A stretch of DNA of 64,000 nt from UBA961 sp014191195 (GCA_964204605.1 OZ123195.1:2108001-2172000); one strand, 5' to 3'; positions 43,101 to 52,390 are shown, counted from the first letter of the stretch. Notes: a model not told the origin generated them from the sequence alone. Program-made: numbers and translations.

Positions 43101-44373
43101 TGATTGTTTGAGAATTAAGTGGATCACTAAAAGAAATTCCAATATCAGCAGTTCTGATTCCGGATACAAGAGGATTACATTGGACAATTACTCTTTTTGT
43201 TTCGCAAGAGCCTAAAATTACAGTATAAGCTGATAATGTTATATCACTTGCAGCGGGCCCCGATACAGCCAATGAAGCAATTGTGCCATTAAAGGAATAA
43301 TTAGTTATAGTTATTGTATCTACTTTAGATGAGAGAACGCATAAAGAGCCAAAATTGATTTCAGGTTTTGGTGACACTATTTGTTTAGCATTTTTTAATG
43401 TGTAAACACCTTCTCCTACTACCCATCCTTCGGTGTCAGAAAACATTTTAATATCATCTAAACTGCCATTTGTTCCGCAATTTCTTTTCTCCCAATTTTT
43501 TCCAGCATCGCTTGTATAATATACACCTTGATTGGTGCCACAAGCCCAACCTGTTGTGGGTGATGTTAAATATGTTCCAAACATTGATGCAGGAGTAGAA
43601 ACGCGAGTCCAACTATTACCTAAATCAGATGTAAAACACATGCCCCCACCAGCACCTCCACCAGCACACGTAGTTCCTGAAAATGGAACAAGAAATGAAT
43701 CATCTAGCCAAGCTAATTCTTCTTGCCATGCATTAACGGTATTGGATTGAGAAAACAATGCCCAAGTTGTTCCTTTGTCAATAGTTCTCCAAATATGTCC
43801 ACTTCCGGAGGCATAACCGGTATCTTTACCAGGTTCAAGAATTAAATCACATAAACCTATATTAGGTGCATTTGCAGTGAATACTGTCCAAGAAATTCCA
43901 CCATTTGTTGTCTTAAAAAACTGCTGGGCCATGCCACAACCACCACCAACAACAAATCCTGTATCAATAGTTGGAAAATAGCAACCCCATAAATTATTGG
44001 CAGCAGCTGGCGTAATTTCCGCCCATGTTGCGCCACCATCTTGAGATTTCCATATTCCTTGAGAACCAGATGCATATCCTATAGAAACACTTGGAAAATG
44101 AATACTTTCCAGCATAGGATTTTTTCCTAAATCTACATTGTAGCCCGTCCAGTTTGCTCCACCATCAATAGTTTTAATTACTTTTCCATTATAACCACAT
44201 ATCCATCCTAATTGTTTATTGGTAGGCAAAAAGTAAATATCTAGCCAATAATTATTAGAATAACCAGCTGGTATATTAACTTTTTCCCAGTATTGAGACT
44301 GCGCACTACTATTGAAATAGTTGCAGAAAACTATGCTGATGATAAAGAGTATATGCAGATGTTTTTTTATCAT
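40156..44373 (-). CDS. Large secreted beta-propeller/Ig-like protein with type IX sorting domain
   Basis: 1405 residues. Signal peptide (HILFIISIVFCNYFNSSAQ), then about 320 residues of YCF48-like beta-propeller repeats (GKVIKTIDGGANWTG, GIWKSQDGGATWAEI, GVYYTSDAGKNWEK), then a long series of Ig-like, choice-of-anchor-D-type modules (NKGRAAAVVYKLGLG, IPIIISFNPLKQGNYS, DFGINEQCSNDKSF). The last 80 or so residues (NIYNIQGALLFKTRLQ, LSGAYFIELKSEDG) match type IX C-terminal sorting domains, implying export by the Por machinery and attachment to the cell surface. Its start overlaps the ABC-3 permease stop by 4 bp. Confidence 0.88.
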   Translation of the reverse strand: MIKKHLHILFIISIVFCNYFNSSAQSQYWEKVNIPAGYSNNYWLDIYFLPTNKQLGWICGYNGKVIKTIDGGANWTGYNVDLGKNPMLESIHFPSVSIGYASGSQGIWKSQDGGATWAEITPAAANNLWGCYFPTIDTGFVVGGGCGMAQQFFKTTNGGISWTVFTANAPNIGLCDLILEPGKDTGYASGSGHIWRTIDKGTTWALFSQSNTVNAWQEELAWLDDSFLVPFSGTTCAGGGAGGGMCFTSDLGNSWTRVSTPASMFGTYLTSPTTGWACGTNQGVYYTSDAGKNWEKRNCGTNGSLDDIKMFSDTEGWVVGEGVYTLKNAKQIVSPKPEINFGSLCVLSSKVDTITITNYSFNGTIASLAVSGPAASDITLSAYTVILGSCETKRVIVQCNPLVSGIRTADIGISFSDPLNSQTIRVNALANEISSGKDTVSADSIPVGYTKDTSVVFTNNTNIPITLTAIKYLDNISSQLVLWNKALPIVILPKDSVIIPYKVSMTDTGWVYQRFSFLFGLCDKTITIKSYGITPLISTPYDFTILSKCTTISDSTLYISNVGNAPLYIDKLTIIGKDGAYFLIKNSPLLPFTILPKQKMPITIQFLRPSSDTMSVLFASLFVYHSDTLGNRTSPKEILLFGKPGYALVKSKLQIVFAGKHCVQNKGRAAAVVYKLGLGTAAISSIQSSLGIASIVSPQKFPYNISDTGQIEISTSVSTPGLYSDTLTFVSGPCKEITKLIVKGEAYYTAFSFAPDTILTATVDQGKSTDIEWNIISTGTADADIIRMQLKSNQEIQLSTILPSPAYLIPGAKGIVKATVKPGASDTVLIDTICIDASSLCPYSQCFPIRITIRQASLSYSDTSLAFSITCKNKSQLDTLWIANYGQLPDTLLAANLIPVNGPVSTFSITPIPFPYPLQPLDSIPIIISFNPLKQGNYSVKLDILTAAEKRVNAPSDSIHISGFWLAPVISSTITNHDFGINEQCSNDKSFTITFNNQGLASDTLTVLPFNNIALDANTNILFIKDSAFNTITINYSPNKSSLGIWYDTLTLVSKTCGYIIKIPLQGEIDNASLLCVPNVINFGQILRDDSLSQIVEIKNNGKFSVNINSVSLLFNKTEYSFSSNITIPYILLPDSSIFITVKAKGLIEGTQPIDSLVVIGQSSCKANVFCQINMTVPKEEYTAMIRTERYAFNYGDTNLIAVSLQGDISKARVQSLDFSLHLDGKLFEVNETNPKAISFIGDSTIRWSIPAKDIPLLGGIIATVKGKSLISSPNECDLLIDSIKAETNRTISIDIINGHLTISPYCNNISIGLMNRSLFSLRIIPSEQFSSTIKLVYKSTGEESIYGDMNIYNIQGALLFKTRLQASSLEKEYIIPYQLLSGAYFIELKSEDGIIQHNMILVTE

Positions 44374-45242
44374 ATTTCAATCATTTTTTGTTTAGCTAAA
44401 GAATGAAGCTGAAATCTGACTCTAGAAATGATAATTGCACAAAGCACTTCGATTCCTGTGATAAGGGCCATAGCACCTGCAATAGAACCATTCATCCATA
44501 TAGCTAAAAAGTAGCCCGCTATTGCAGCAATTACACCAAATAAAGAAGCAAGTATCAATACATAAGATAATCTTGAACTTAATAATAAAGCTGCACTTGG
44601 TGGCGCAGTAAATAGAGCCACAACGATAATAGCCCCAACTGCATCAAAAGCTGCAACTGTAATTAAAGAAACACATCCCATAAGAATATAATGCCACATG
44701 GTGGTATTTATTCCAACAGATTGAGCATGTTCTGGATCAAATGTTGAAATTGTTAATTCTTTAAATGCTATGAAAATAATGATGAGAGTAAGTAATAAGA
44801 CACTACCCATAGAAATTAAAGCTTGTGGAATAAGAATATTGCCAATAGAAAATAAATCCAATGGCACATAGGCAATTTCACCATAAAGAACGCAATCAGG
44901 ATCTATGTCTATATTACCACCCATAGTAGATATCAATATAATTCCCAAAGCAAAAAGCCAAGTAAAAGTTACGCCGATAGAAGCATCGGATTGTACACGA
45001 CCCCTTTTATGCAGATATTCAATCAGAAATGAACTTAATAAACCAACACTTCCAGCACCAATAAGTACAGGAAAACCAGTTCTAGATCCAGTAAGTAGGA
45101 ATGCAGATACTATTCCAGGTAAGACAGCATGAGAAATTGCATCGCTAAGCATAGACATTTTACGAAGCACTAAAAAAGTACCTGCCAATGCACAAGCTAT
45201 AGCGGTTATTGATCCAGTTAATATTATCCAAAAAGCATCCAT
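44370..45242 (-). CDS. ABC-3 family metal transport permease
   Basis: 290 residues with eight or nine membrane helices. LVLRKMSMLSDAISHAVLPG and FDPEHAQSVGINTTMWHYIL plus FDAVGAIIVVALFTAPPSAA are the family's conserved segments. Such permeases (ZnuB, MntB, SitD) import zinc, manganese or iron; the metal cannot be chosen by eye. The ATPase, the solute-binding protein and any second permease are absent from the adjacent DNA. It overlaps the start of the large secreted protein by ATGA, so the two may be translated together. Confidence 0.92.
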   Translation of the reverse strand: MDAFWIILTGSITAIACALAGTFLVLRKMSMLSDAISHAVLPGIVSAFLLTGSRTGFPVLIGAGSVGLLSSFLIEYLHKRGRVQSDASIGVTFTWLFALGIILISTMGGNIDIDPDCVLYGEIAYVPLDLFSIGNILIPQALISMGSVLLLTLIIIFIAFKELTISTFDPEHAQSVGINTTMWHYILMGCVSLITVAAFDAVGAIIVVALFTAPPSAALLLSSRLSYVLILASLFGVIAAIAGYFLAIWMNGSIAGAMALITGIEVLCAIIISRVRFQLHSLAKQKMIEI

Positions 45243-45318
45243 GTTGTAAAATAGGTAAAATTAAGATAGGTAAAACCCTTAAAACATAATAACTTTTACA
45301 GTGTTTTTCATATCAGAA

Positions 45319-47160
45319 TTACTCCATAAAATATCCTAATTCTTCCAATCTTTTCTTTAGCTTAAAAAGATCACTTTTAGCAATAATTATTCTGAAACCT
45401 TCTGCTCTTTTAACAAGAGATTTTAATATTGAATCTTGGGCAAAGAGCTCTGCGATTGCACCTTGATTTTTTAACTTAAAAACAATATCTAAAGGTTCTG
45501 GTATTAATGGATTGGCTTTTTCTAATAATTGCTGAAAAAATTGAGTAAAATGATCGGGTAAATCTTGATGTATGATTTGTTTGAATTGTACTATTTTTCT
45601 TTCAATATCACTTACAGAATGACATCCCTTTAGAAAAGCTGTAGGATTTAAAGAGAAAATGTGTGTTCCCATCGATGTTGCAAATGGAGATAATGCTATA
45701 CTTCGATGTGAAGAATCACCTTTAATAGTTATTATAAGCCTTTGATTATCAAGCAAATAAGAACTATCCTGGCTACTTTTCTTTTTAGTAGCACTATGCT
45801 TTTTCTTACCAATAATATATTCACCCATTTCAGTTAGGCGTACATACATAATTCCATCTGCAATAGTAAGATATCTAGTATTTTTTAACTGATATTGATA
45901 ATGAGAAGGTTTTTGTAATAGAATATCTATTATTCCAAGACTTGCAAGAATAGCTAAAACACCTTTAAACAGTGAGGGATGTATTGCTTCTCTGATAACT
46001 ATTGGGTCTAAAATTGGTTTTTCAAGTGACGATAATTCTAAAAAAGCACCATCATCAGGAAGAGGCTCTGTATTATAGAATGGCGGCACATGTCCATGCA
46101 TAAATGATCTAATAATCAAAGAATCAACTTGAATCCATTTATTAGATTGTATTAATTGCAATGTATGGGTAATTGAGTTCATAAATTCTACACTATTATT
46201 TGGATGATTATCATCATGTAAAAAGTGTAGAAGGAAATCTTTAATGGGAAGATTTCCGCTTATTAATTCATTATAGCAATATTGAATTGCTTCAAAACCT
46301 GAAGGTATATCGGTTTTATTATTTTCAAAAACATGAATGATAAGCCAGGATACATATTGGAAAGAAAAAGTATCAAATTCAGCAATATTGGGATAAAATT
46401 CTGGCAAATCGTACAGGTTTATGATAGATTTTGCTTTTTTCCTTAGTAATGCACCTGGGATATTTATTTCTTCTGAGCTAATTTCATGAAGAACAGCGGC
46501 GCATAATTCAGTAAATACTTCGGAAGTTCTTTCATTATTTTGATAAGAATAAAATGAACTTGCCAGAAATTCATCAGTATGATTTGTGGTTTCAAAAATA
46601 GAAGGTTCTGGGGAAGCAATACACCTTTTTAAGGCATTTGTCATTAAAGGAGGAAGATAAAACCATACATTTAAAAAACGTGGAGTTTGAATCCTTTGAA
46701 TTTTTCTATTCATTGGAGGATGAAATTCCTGAATTGCTATAAGAGAGTATTCGGGTCTGGCAATAGCATGTGAAGGAAGTACAGAATCCTCCGAAAATTG
46801 CAAAGTAGTAATATCTTCAACCCTTTTTATGTCTGGATTTGCTGCAGGAACTGCACCTGTCCACACCACATTTTGCATGAGATCTAGAACATGTTGAGGG
46901 ATAAACTTGATAAAATCTTTTAACAGTTTTGGTTCAATAATAAGATGGGTTAAAATCATCGCAATCTCATCTTTAGATGGATATATATTTGATTTTGCCA
47001 TATGTAAAAACTGCTGTAAAGCTTTATTAGAAGCTCGAATGATTATCTGTCCTCTTAGATATTCATTATAAATAAGATTTAATTCCCCAATACTAAAGTG
47101 TTCAACAATTTCCGCTGATAGAGCTAAAAACTCTTCTTTTTGTGTCTGCTTAGATTTCAT
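45319..47160 (-). CDS. Uncharacterised protein coupled to a SNF2 helicase
   Basis: About 613 residues, mostly helical, soluble, not a family I can name. The end (LDNQRLIITIKGDSSHRS, HIFSLNPTAFLKGCHSVSDI, AEGFRIIIAKSDLFKLKKRL) is loosely like the XPB/Ssl2-type helicase-associated domain; this is a visual resemblance only. The ATG at 47160 is preferred because AAGGAG lies 7 bp before it; it overlaps the helicase's end by 11 bp (ATGAAATCTAA), a strong coupling arrangement. It probably works with the SNF2 ATPase. An upstream ATG (47196) would add 12 residues. Confidence 0.78.
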   Translation of the reverse strand: MKSKQTQKEEFLALSAEIVEHFSIGELNLIYNEYLRGQIIIRASNKALQQFLHMAKSNIYPSKDEIAMILTHLIIEPKLLKDFIKFIPQHVLDLMQNVVWTGAVPAANPDIKRVEDITTLQFSEDSVLPSHAIARPEYSLIAIQEFHPPMNRKIQRIQTPRFLNVWFYLPPLMTNALKRCIASPEPSIFETTNHTDEFLASSFYSYQNNERTSEVFTELCAAVLHEISSEEINIPGALLRKKAKSIINLYDLPEFYPNIAEFDTFSFQYVSWLIIHVFENNKTDIPSGFEAIQYCYNELISGNLPIKDFLLHFLHDDNHPNNSVEFMNSITHTLQLIQSNKWIQVDSLIIRSFMHGHVPPFYNTEPLPDDGAFLELSSLEKPILDPIVIREAIHPSLFKGVLAILASLGIIDILLQKPSHYQYQLKNTRYLTIADGIMYVRLTEMGEYIIGKKKHSATKKKSSQDSSYLLDNQRLIITIKGDSSHRSIALSPFATSMGTHIFSLNPTAFLKGCHSVSDIERKIVQFKQIIHQDLPDHFTQFFQQLLEKANPLIPEPLDIVFKLKNQGAIAELFAQDSILKSLVKRAEGFRIIIAKSDLFKLKKRLEELGYFME

Positions 47161-49954
47161 AATCTGACTCCTTACCCAAAATATATTCGATATCATCTTC
47201 TGTTAACGATTTTAATGATGCAGAATCTGTAGAAATTATTGCATCAAAAAGTTCTTTCTTTTTTTCTTGAAGGCGTAATATTTTTTCTTCAATTGTTCCC
47301 CTTGCAATAAGCTTATAGCTAAGAACGGTATTATGCTGTCCAATTCTATGAGATCTATCAACTGCTTGGTTTTCAGCCGCAATATTCCACCAAGGATCAT
47401 ACATAAATATAGTATCAGCAGCTGTTAAATTTAAGCCCAATCCACCAGTTTTTAATGTCATAATAAATACCTTTATATCAGGATCTGTCTGAAATAAATG
47501 CACTATATCTTGTCTATTTGTAGAAGCCCCCGTCATCGATACATGCCCTATATTAGCCAATAGCAAATCTTGAGTGATACATTCTACAGCACCAAGATAA
47601 TTAGTAAAAATCAGTACTTTATGTCCATTTGAAACAGCATCTTGCACTTGTTCAATAAGAATTTCTCTTTTTGGAGAAATAATTTTCCCTTCTGTTTTTA
47701 CTTCTGGAGAAGAAGCAATTTGTCTTAAATCGCTAAGTGCTTGCAATATATGAAATTGAGACTTTTCAATCCCTTCATTAACAATTTCTTCTCTAATGGT
47801 TTGATAATAGAAATTTCTTCTTTGTTCATAGTAAGTAGCTTGTTCAGGAGACATTTCAACAAAAAGGGTTTGTTCTATTTTGTCTGGTAATTCTTTGGCT
47901 ACTTCTTTTTTCAATCTTCGCAGAATAAATGGGAATATTTTTCTTCTTAATTCTGCCGCAGCATCCTTACTATTTTCTTTTTGAATTGGAATTGCATATA
48001 GCCTAGAAAATTCTTCTGATGAACCAAACATTGCAGGATTTAAAAATCTAAAAAGAGAATATAATTCGCCAATATTATTTTCTATGGGTGTACCACTTAA
48101 AGCAAGCCTAAACTTACCATGTAATAGCATTGCTGCTTTTGCTGTTCTTGAATTTAGGTTTTTGATATTTTGTGATTCATCAAGTATTATGGCATGAAAT
48201 TCTTTTTCTTTTATATGTTGAATATCATGTCTTAAGACTGAATATGTTGTTAGAATCACTTCTGCTTTGCCGGCTAATTCTAAATCTCTGTATTGTCCAT
48301 AATAGGTATAATATTTAATATTAGGAGCAAATTTTTGCAATTCTTGTTCCCAATTAAACAGCAAGCTTTTGGGCATTACAATTAGTGTGCTTTTTTGTGC
48401 TTCGGGATAAATCGAGGCTAATAATGCAATTGTTTGCAGTGTTTTTCCAAGCCCCATATCATCGGCCAAGCAGCCCCCTAAATTATGTTCATGTAAATAT
48501 CTAAGCCATTTATACCCAAGTATTTGATATGGCCTTAATTCTGCATTCAGAGTGGGCACTTTATACTTTGCTTTATGATATGTTGTAAAACCCCTAAAAA
48601 TAGATTTTGCATAGGGAAAAGACTTTTCAGCGGCATTTTCTTCTAATAAATCTTCGATAATTGGTAAATCGAAAAATGAGAGTTTTACCTTCTTTTTATG
48701 TTTTAAAAATATCCTTTCCAATTTTCGCATATAGTCGACATTTGGTATTGCTTGAGTGCCATTAGAAAGTTGCACATAACCATGTTGCTTATAAAAAGTG
48801 AGAGCATCAAATAATGTAAAATGCTCTTCATCAATAATAAAATCAACTTCTCCTTCTAGAAAATCTATTCCATGGCTAAAATTTACAGATAAAGTAGGAT
48901 TGACAGATTTAATTTTATAAGATTTTAAGTTTTCAGCTCCAAAGACAGCAAATTTATCAACTAATAATGATAATTCTTTTCTAATAAATTCTCTTGCTAA
49001 TTCTTCATGAATGATGAACAAAGTACCATCAAGAATAAAATCAGATGAAGTCCTTGCAATTTTTTTTATATGGTTTAACTTTTTAGATAAATTCTCTACA
49101 AAAGCACTTAAATCAATTTCTTGTATTCGGCTTATAAGTATTCTTTTTTCAGTATCATTTACAGAAACATATTTTTGAATATCATATTGTTCCATCAAAG
49201 TTGGTTCTGTTTCTGGTATAGACTGAGATACTCGCAGATAAAGGGTATTATCAGCATCAACTTTTTCAAAAAACAAGCTAGGAAAAGTAGAACGGATTTC
49301 ACCTTCTTCTACTTGGTATTTTTTATAGGAAATGTGAATACCTGGATAGGCAGACAAAAGTAATGAGAGATAGTGTTCTAATTCATGGGGAAAAATCAAT
49401 GTTTGAAATAGTCTCAATAATTGAGGTTTGCCACCAGTAGGATAAATCTCATAAATTTTCCCATTTGAATAGACGCTATTTTCAGTAAGCGCCATAACAG
49501 GGCTAATAGTTTTTCTTTTATATAATAAAAAGAAATTTGTTTCATATTGAGCTTCATGAGACTGAATGGAAACGTGTATTTGCCCTTTTATATCTTCTGA
49601 AGCAAACTGAATGTGACGCATTGCAGCATCAATAACATTTGGGCATTTTCTAAGAAGCCAAACAAGATGATCATGTTCTGCAAAATAGATTCTACCTGAA
49701 GGTTTGTCCCAATTTATATTAAAAGCAGATTTTAATATAATGGCATCTACTGCTTGTAAAAATTCTCGTATTGGCCCTTTATATTCTTTTGAATCTGGCT
49801 CTATTTCTTTTCTTTCTTCATCGATTATACGAAGATAAGCCCCATGTTCATCAAAATTTAACTGAAACAGTAATTGCTCAGGAGTTTGTGTTAAACTTCT
49901 AGGATGTAAAGATCTTTTTTTCATTGTCTCAAAAAGCGATGTTCTATGTTCCAT
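47150..49954 (-). CDS. SNF2-family DNA helicase/translocase
   Basis: About 934 residues. A 500-residue N-terminal region with no obvious SWIM zinc finger precedes the SF2 core: ADDMGLGKTLQT (motif I), ILDESQNIKN (DExx box, written DESQ), LALSGTPIENN (motif III), KVLIFTNYLG, TLKTGGLGLNLT (motif V) and DRSHRIGQ (motif VI). Swi2/Snf2 ATPases move along duplex DNA and remodel protein-DNA complexes. Starts at 49987 (TTG), 49954 (ATG) or 49924 (ATG) are all possible and none has a clear ribosome site. Its stop overlaps the downstream partner gene. Confidence 0.93.
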   Translation of the reverse strand: MEHRTSLFETMKKRSLHPRSLTQTPEQLLFQLNFDEHGAYLRIIDEERKEIEPDSKEYKGPIREFLQAVDAIILKSAFNINWDKPSGRIYFAEHDHLVWLLRKCPNVIDAAMRHIQFASEDIKGQIHVSIQSHEAQYETNFFLLYKRKTISPVMALTENSVYSNGKIYEIYPTGGKPQLLRLFQTLIFPHELEHYLSLLLSAYPGIHISYKKYQVEEGEIRSTFPSLFFEKVDADNTLYLRVSQSIPETEPTLMEQYDIQKYVSVNDTEKRILISRIQEIDLSAFVENLSKKLNHIKKIARTSSDFILDGTLFIIHEELAREFIRKELSLLVDKFAVFGAENLKSYKIKSVNPTLSVNFSHGIDFLEGEVDFIIDEEHFTLFDALTFYKQHGYVQLSNGTQAIPNVDYMRKLERIFLKHKKKVKLSFFDLPIIEDLLEENAAEKSFPYAKSIFRGFTTYHKAKYKVPTLNAELRPYQILGYKWLRYLHEHNLGGCLADDMGLGKTLQTIALLASIYPEAQKSTLIVMPKSLLFNWEQELQKFAPNIKYYTYYGQYRDLELAGKAEVILTTYSVLRHDIQHIKEKEFHAIILDESQNIKNLNSRTAKAAMLLHGKFRLALSGTPIENNIGELYSLFRFLNPAMFGSSEEFSRLYAIPIQKENSKDAAAELRRKIFPFILRRLKKEVAKELPDKIEQTLFVEMSPEQATYYEQRRNFYYQTIREEIVNEGIEKSQFHILQALSDLRQIASSPEVKTEGKIISPKREILIEQVQDAVSNGHKVLIFTNYLGAVECITQDLLLANIGHVSMTGASTNRQDIVHLFQTDPDIKVFIMTLKTGGLGLNLTAADTIFMYDPWWNIAAENQAVDRSHRIGQHNTVLSYKLIARGTIEEKILRLQEKKKELFDAIISTDSASLKSLTEDDIEYILGKESDYEI

Positions 49955-50017
49955 ATTTTTGGCATTGTAATTGCGTTTAATATTCAACTCAAGTATATGT
50001 ACAATTAGAGTTGATAA

Positions 50018-50284
50018 ATGAATACTGCAATGTGTTCGGAAGTTATTGTTAAAGCAGTTCCATCATTTGGTGATGTAAATGGAGCTGATTTTGGTTTTTC
50101 TGTTCAAAATGGCACTCTTATACACGGTATGATGTCTGCATGTAAAGAAGCAATATTGTCTGCAAAAGAAGTTGATTCTATGCAAACCTTACTTTTGCGT
50201 TGTTTTTCGTCTGCTGAGGGCACATTTACAGTTGAATTTTTAGAAGAATTTCAAGCTGATTCAACTTTTGCTATGCTACCTTAA
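50018..50284 (+). CDS. Small protein of unknown function
   Basis: 88 residues, not recognised. It reads like a real folded domain: AVPSFGDVNGADFGFSVQNG, LIHGMMSACKEAILSAKE and GTFTVEFLEEFQADSTFAM. No signal peptide or membrane helix. It lies alone between the divergent helicase and convergent queE, with an ATG but no obvious ribosome site. A chance frame is possible, but the composition is like the neighbours' coding sequence. Confidence 0.55.
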   Translation: MNTAMCSEVIVKAVPSFGDVNGADFGFSVQNGTLIHGMMSACKEAILSAKEVDSMQTLLLRCFSSAEGTFTVEFLEEFQADSTFAMLP

Positions 50285-50294
50285 TAAAGTGTGT

Positions 50295-51005
50295 TTATAC
50301 TCCTCTGGCCATTGGGTCCCAGATAAATTTGTGCATTTGTAATTGCATTTTCACATTAAGTCTATCTTCTAATATCCATTCTGCAAGATCAGCAAATGCT
50401 AATTGATTAAATACGCATGAAAAAAGCACAGCACTACATTTGTTGCTTAATTGATATTGATCTATGATCTGTTTTGCCCATTGATAATCTGTTCTTGAAG
50501 CAAGGACAAATTTTATTTCATCATGAGCATTAATTAAGCGCAGATTATCATAATTATTTAAAGAACTCATTTTAGAATCTGGGCATTTCATATCAATGAT
50601 TTTTATTACCCTTTTATCTACAAATTGAGTATTAATATGTCCACCTGTTTCGATTGCCACTGTATATCCTTTAGCGCATAATAATGTCATTAATGGATAG
50701 ATATTAACTTGTTCTAATGGCTCACCGCCGGTAAACTCTATAAAATTGCAATTAAACTCTTCTATCTTTGATACTATTTCTTCACCTACCATATCAAAAC
50801 CACCTTTATTGTGGTCTAAAGCATATGCGGTATCACACCAAGAACAACGTAAGGAGCATCCTTGTAAGCGTATAAAAACACAACGTTCACCTGCCCTTAA
50901 ACCTTCTCCTTGCAATGAATGAAATATTTCACTTATAGAAAAATGTAGATTTAAAGGACTTTTTATATCTAAAACGCTAATATCTGGCTGTATGAATTTA
51001 CTCAT
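50295..51005 (-). CDS. queE: 7-carboxy-7-deazaguanine synthase
   Basis: Radical-SAM enzyme of queuosine and other 7-deazapurine pathways. 236 residues. The cluster motif is C50-x3-C54-x2-C57 (GCSLRCSWCD), preceded by FHSLQGEGLRAGERCVFIRL and followed by EFTGGEPLEQ, all typical of QueE. The ring contraction reaction uses carboxytetrahydropterin. queC, queD and queF are not in the window. It follows the heptose kinase gene with a 5-bp gap. Confidence 0.96.
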   Translation of the reverse strand: MSKFIQPDISVLDIKSPLNLHFSISEIFHSLQGEGLRAGERCVFIRLQGCSLRCSWCDTAYALDHNKGGFDMVGEEIVSKIEEFNCNFIEFTGGEPLEQVNIYPLMTLLCAKGYTVAIETGGHINTQFVDKRVIKIIDMKCPDSKMSSLNNYDNLRLINAHDEIKFVLASRTDYQWAKQIIDQYQLSNKCSAVLFSCVFNQLAFADLAEWILEDRLNVKMQLQMHKFIWDPMARGV

Positions 51006-51010
51006 TGAGA

Positions 51011-52003
51011 TTATTCTTCATCTAATTGTATTGCTTCTATTAATTGATCTGGTTGTATAGAAACTATACCAGGTAATTCGCAAACATAACCAGCTGCAAA
51101 ATTGCTCATAATAGCGGCCTCTTGCATGGTTGCACCACCTGCAACCGCGGCTGCCAATGTTGCAATTGCAGTATCGCCTGCACCAGAAACATCAGCTACT
51201 TTTCTTGCCCTTGTAGGCACAGAAGATATAGCGCCATTATGTTCGAATAACATCATTCCTTTTTCCCCAAGTGTTAAAAGCACATTTTGACAATGAAGTT
51301 TTAACAATAATTCTTTTCCTGCCTTAATGATATCTTCGTTTGATGTTAAAGCAAATCCCAAAGCTTCTTGAGCTTCTTTCTTATTTGGTTTGAACAAAGC
51401 AACATATTGATAAGAAAAAAAATGTTTAAACTTTGGGTCAACAAAAACAGGGATTTTATGTTCTAAAGCAAAAGAGCAAATATTATGAATCATATATTCT
51501 GTCATTACTCCTTTATTATAATCTTCAAGAATAATTCCAGATAAATGATCTGCTTTTTTAAGTGTTTGTAATATAATGTCTGCTTCTTGATTTGTAATAT
51601 CAGTTCTTACTTCTCTGTCTAATCGAACCATTTGTTGATTATTCCCTATAATCCTAGTTTTAACCGTTGTAGGCCTAGTTTCTAAGCATACAATACCATT
51701 GGCTGAAGATCCATTTTCTTTTAAGATTTCTAATAAGGAATGTCCTGAAGTATCTGAACCTACAATACCACAAAGTAAAGGTTTAATTCCTAATGCTTTA
51801 AGATTTCCTGCTACATTTGCTGCGCCACCCAAATGCAATGATTCATGTTCTAAATCAATTACAGGGACAGGTGCTTCTGGTGAAATCCTTGTTACGCTTC
51901 CCCAAAAATATTTATCTAACATGATGTCTCCTACAACGGCTATAGTAGAGCCATTGCAAGACGTTAAAATTTCTTTTGCACGAAGAGATGTAATTGTATC
52001 CAT
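51011..52003 (-). CDS. rfaE1: D-glycero-beta-D-manno-heptose-7-phosphate kinase
   Basis: PfkB-family sugar kinase of about 330 residues, equal to the N-terminal half of HldE. VVGDIMLDKYFWGSVTRISP, EAPVPVID and GGAANVAGNLKALG are the heptokinase signature; the catalytic DVSGAGDT loop is near the end. Heptose-7-phosphate phosphorylation feeds LPS core synthesis. The adenylyltransferase half is absent, so it must be a separate gene. ATG at 52003; the TTG at 52033 is less likely. A TATTTTTG on the minus strand (plus 52068-52075) is a likely -7 element. Confidence 0.93.
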   Translation of the reverse strand: MDTITSLRAKEILTSCNGSTIAVVGDIMLDKYFWGSVTRISPEAPVPVIDLEHESLHLGGAANVAGNLKALGIKPLLCGIVGSDTSGHSLLEILKENGSSANGIVCLETRPTTVKTRIIGNNQQMVRLDREVRTDITNQEADIILQTLKKADHLSGIILEDYNKGVMTEYMIHNICSFALEHKIPVFVDPKFKHFFSYQYVALFKPNKKEAQEALGFALTSNEDIIKAGKELLLKLHCQNVLLTLGEKGMMLFEHNGAISSVPTRARKVADVSGAGDTAIATLAAAVAGGATMQEAAIMSNFAAGYVCELPGIVSIQPDQLIEAIQLDEE

Positions 52004-52390
52004 GGTACCATGATTAACAGTAGAAAAAACCAATAATGTAATTACAATTCAAAAAAAAAGCAAGTTGCAAAAATAACAAAATTTTAAGCGGTTTTAGGGG
52101 ATTCATTTGTAATGTTAAAAAGAATACTGTTATCATGAGAGTATAAATAACAAAGATTATCGTATTTTTGCATATTGATAGTGTTTGTTTAGGTTTTTTA
52201 AACAATTGCAAGTATAAATAAAGCCTTGTTGGTGGGGATCTTATACTATGTAGTTTATTATCGCACATTGTGTTAGATGTTGCTTTAAGCAGACTACAAT
52301 CATCATATTCAATTTTTATGTTGATACTAAATATTCTTTGAAGAATGCGGCCGACATATTATCCATTTAGATTGCGGAGTGTATGGTTCT
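52004..52390. other. Divergent AT-rich intergenic region
   Basis: About 390 bp between rfaE1 and ybeY. I see no convincing gene or RNA. It carries -7-type boxes TATTTTTG on the minus strand (52068-52075) and on the plus strand (52163-52170), so divergent promoters are likely, and GGAG at 52376-52379 as ribosome site for ybeY. An 84-codon minus-strand frame here has no homology signs. Confidence 0.55.

Noticed and set aside
52014..52268. 84-codon minus-strand frame
   Set aside because: AT-rich intergenic DNA, low-complexity hydrophobic translation, and no ribosome site; overlaps the rfaE1 leader.
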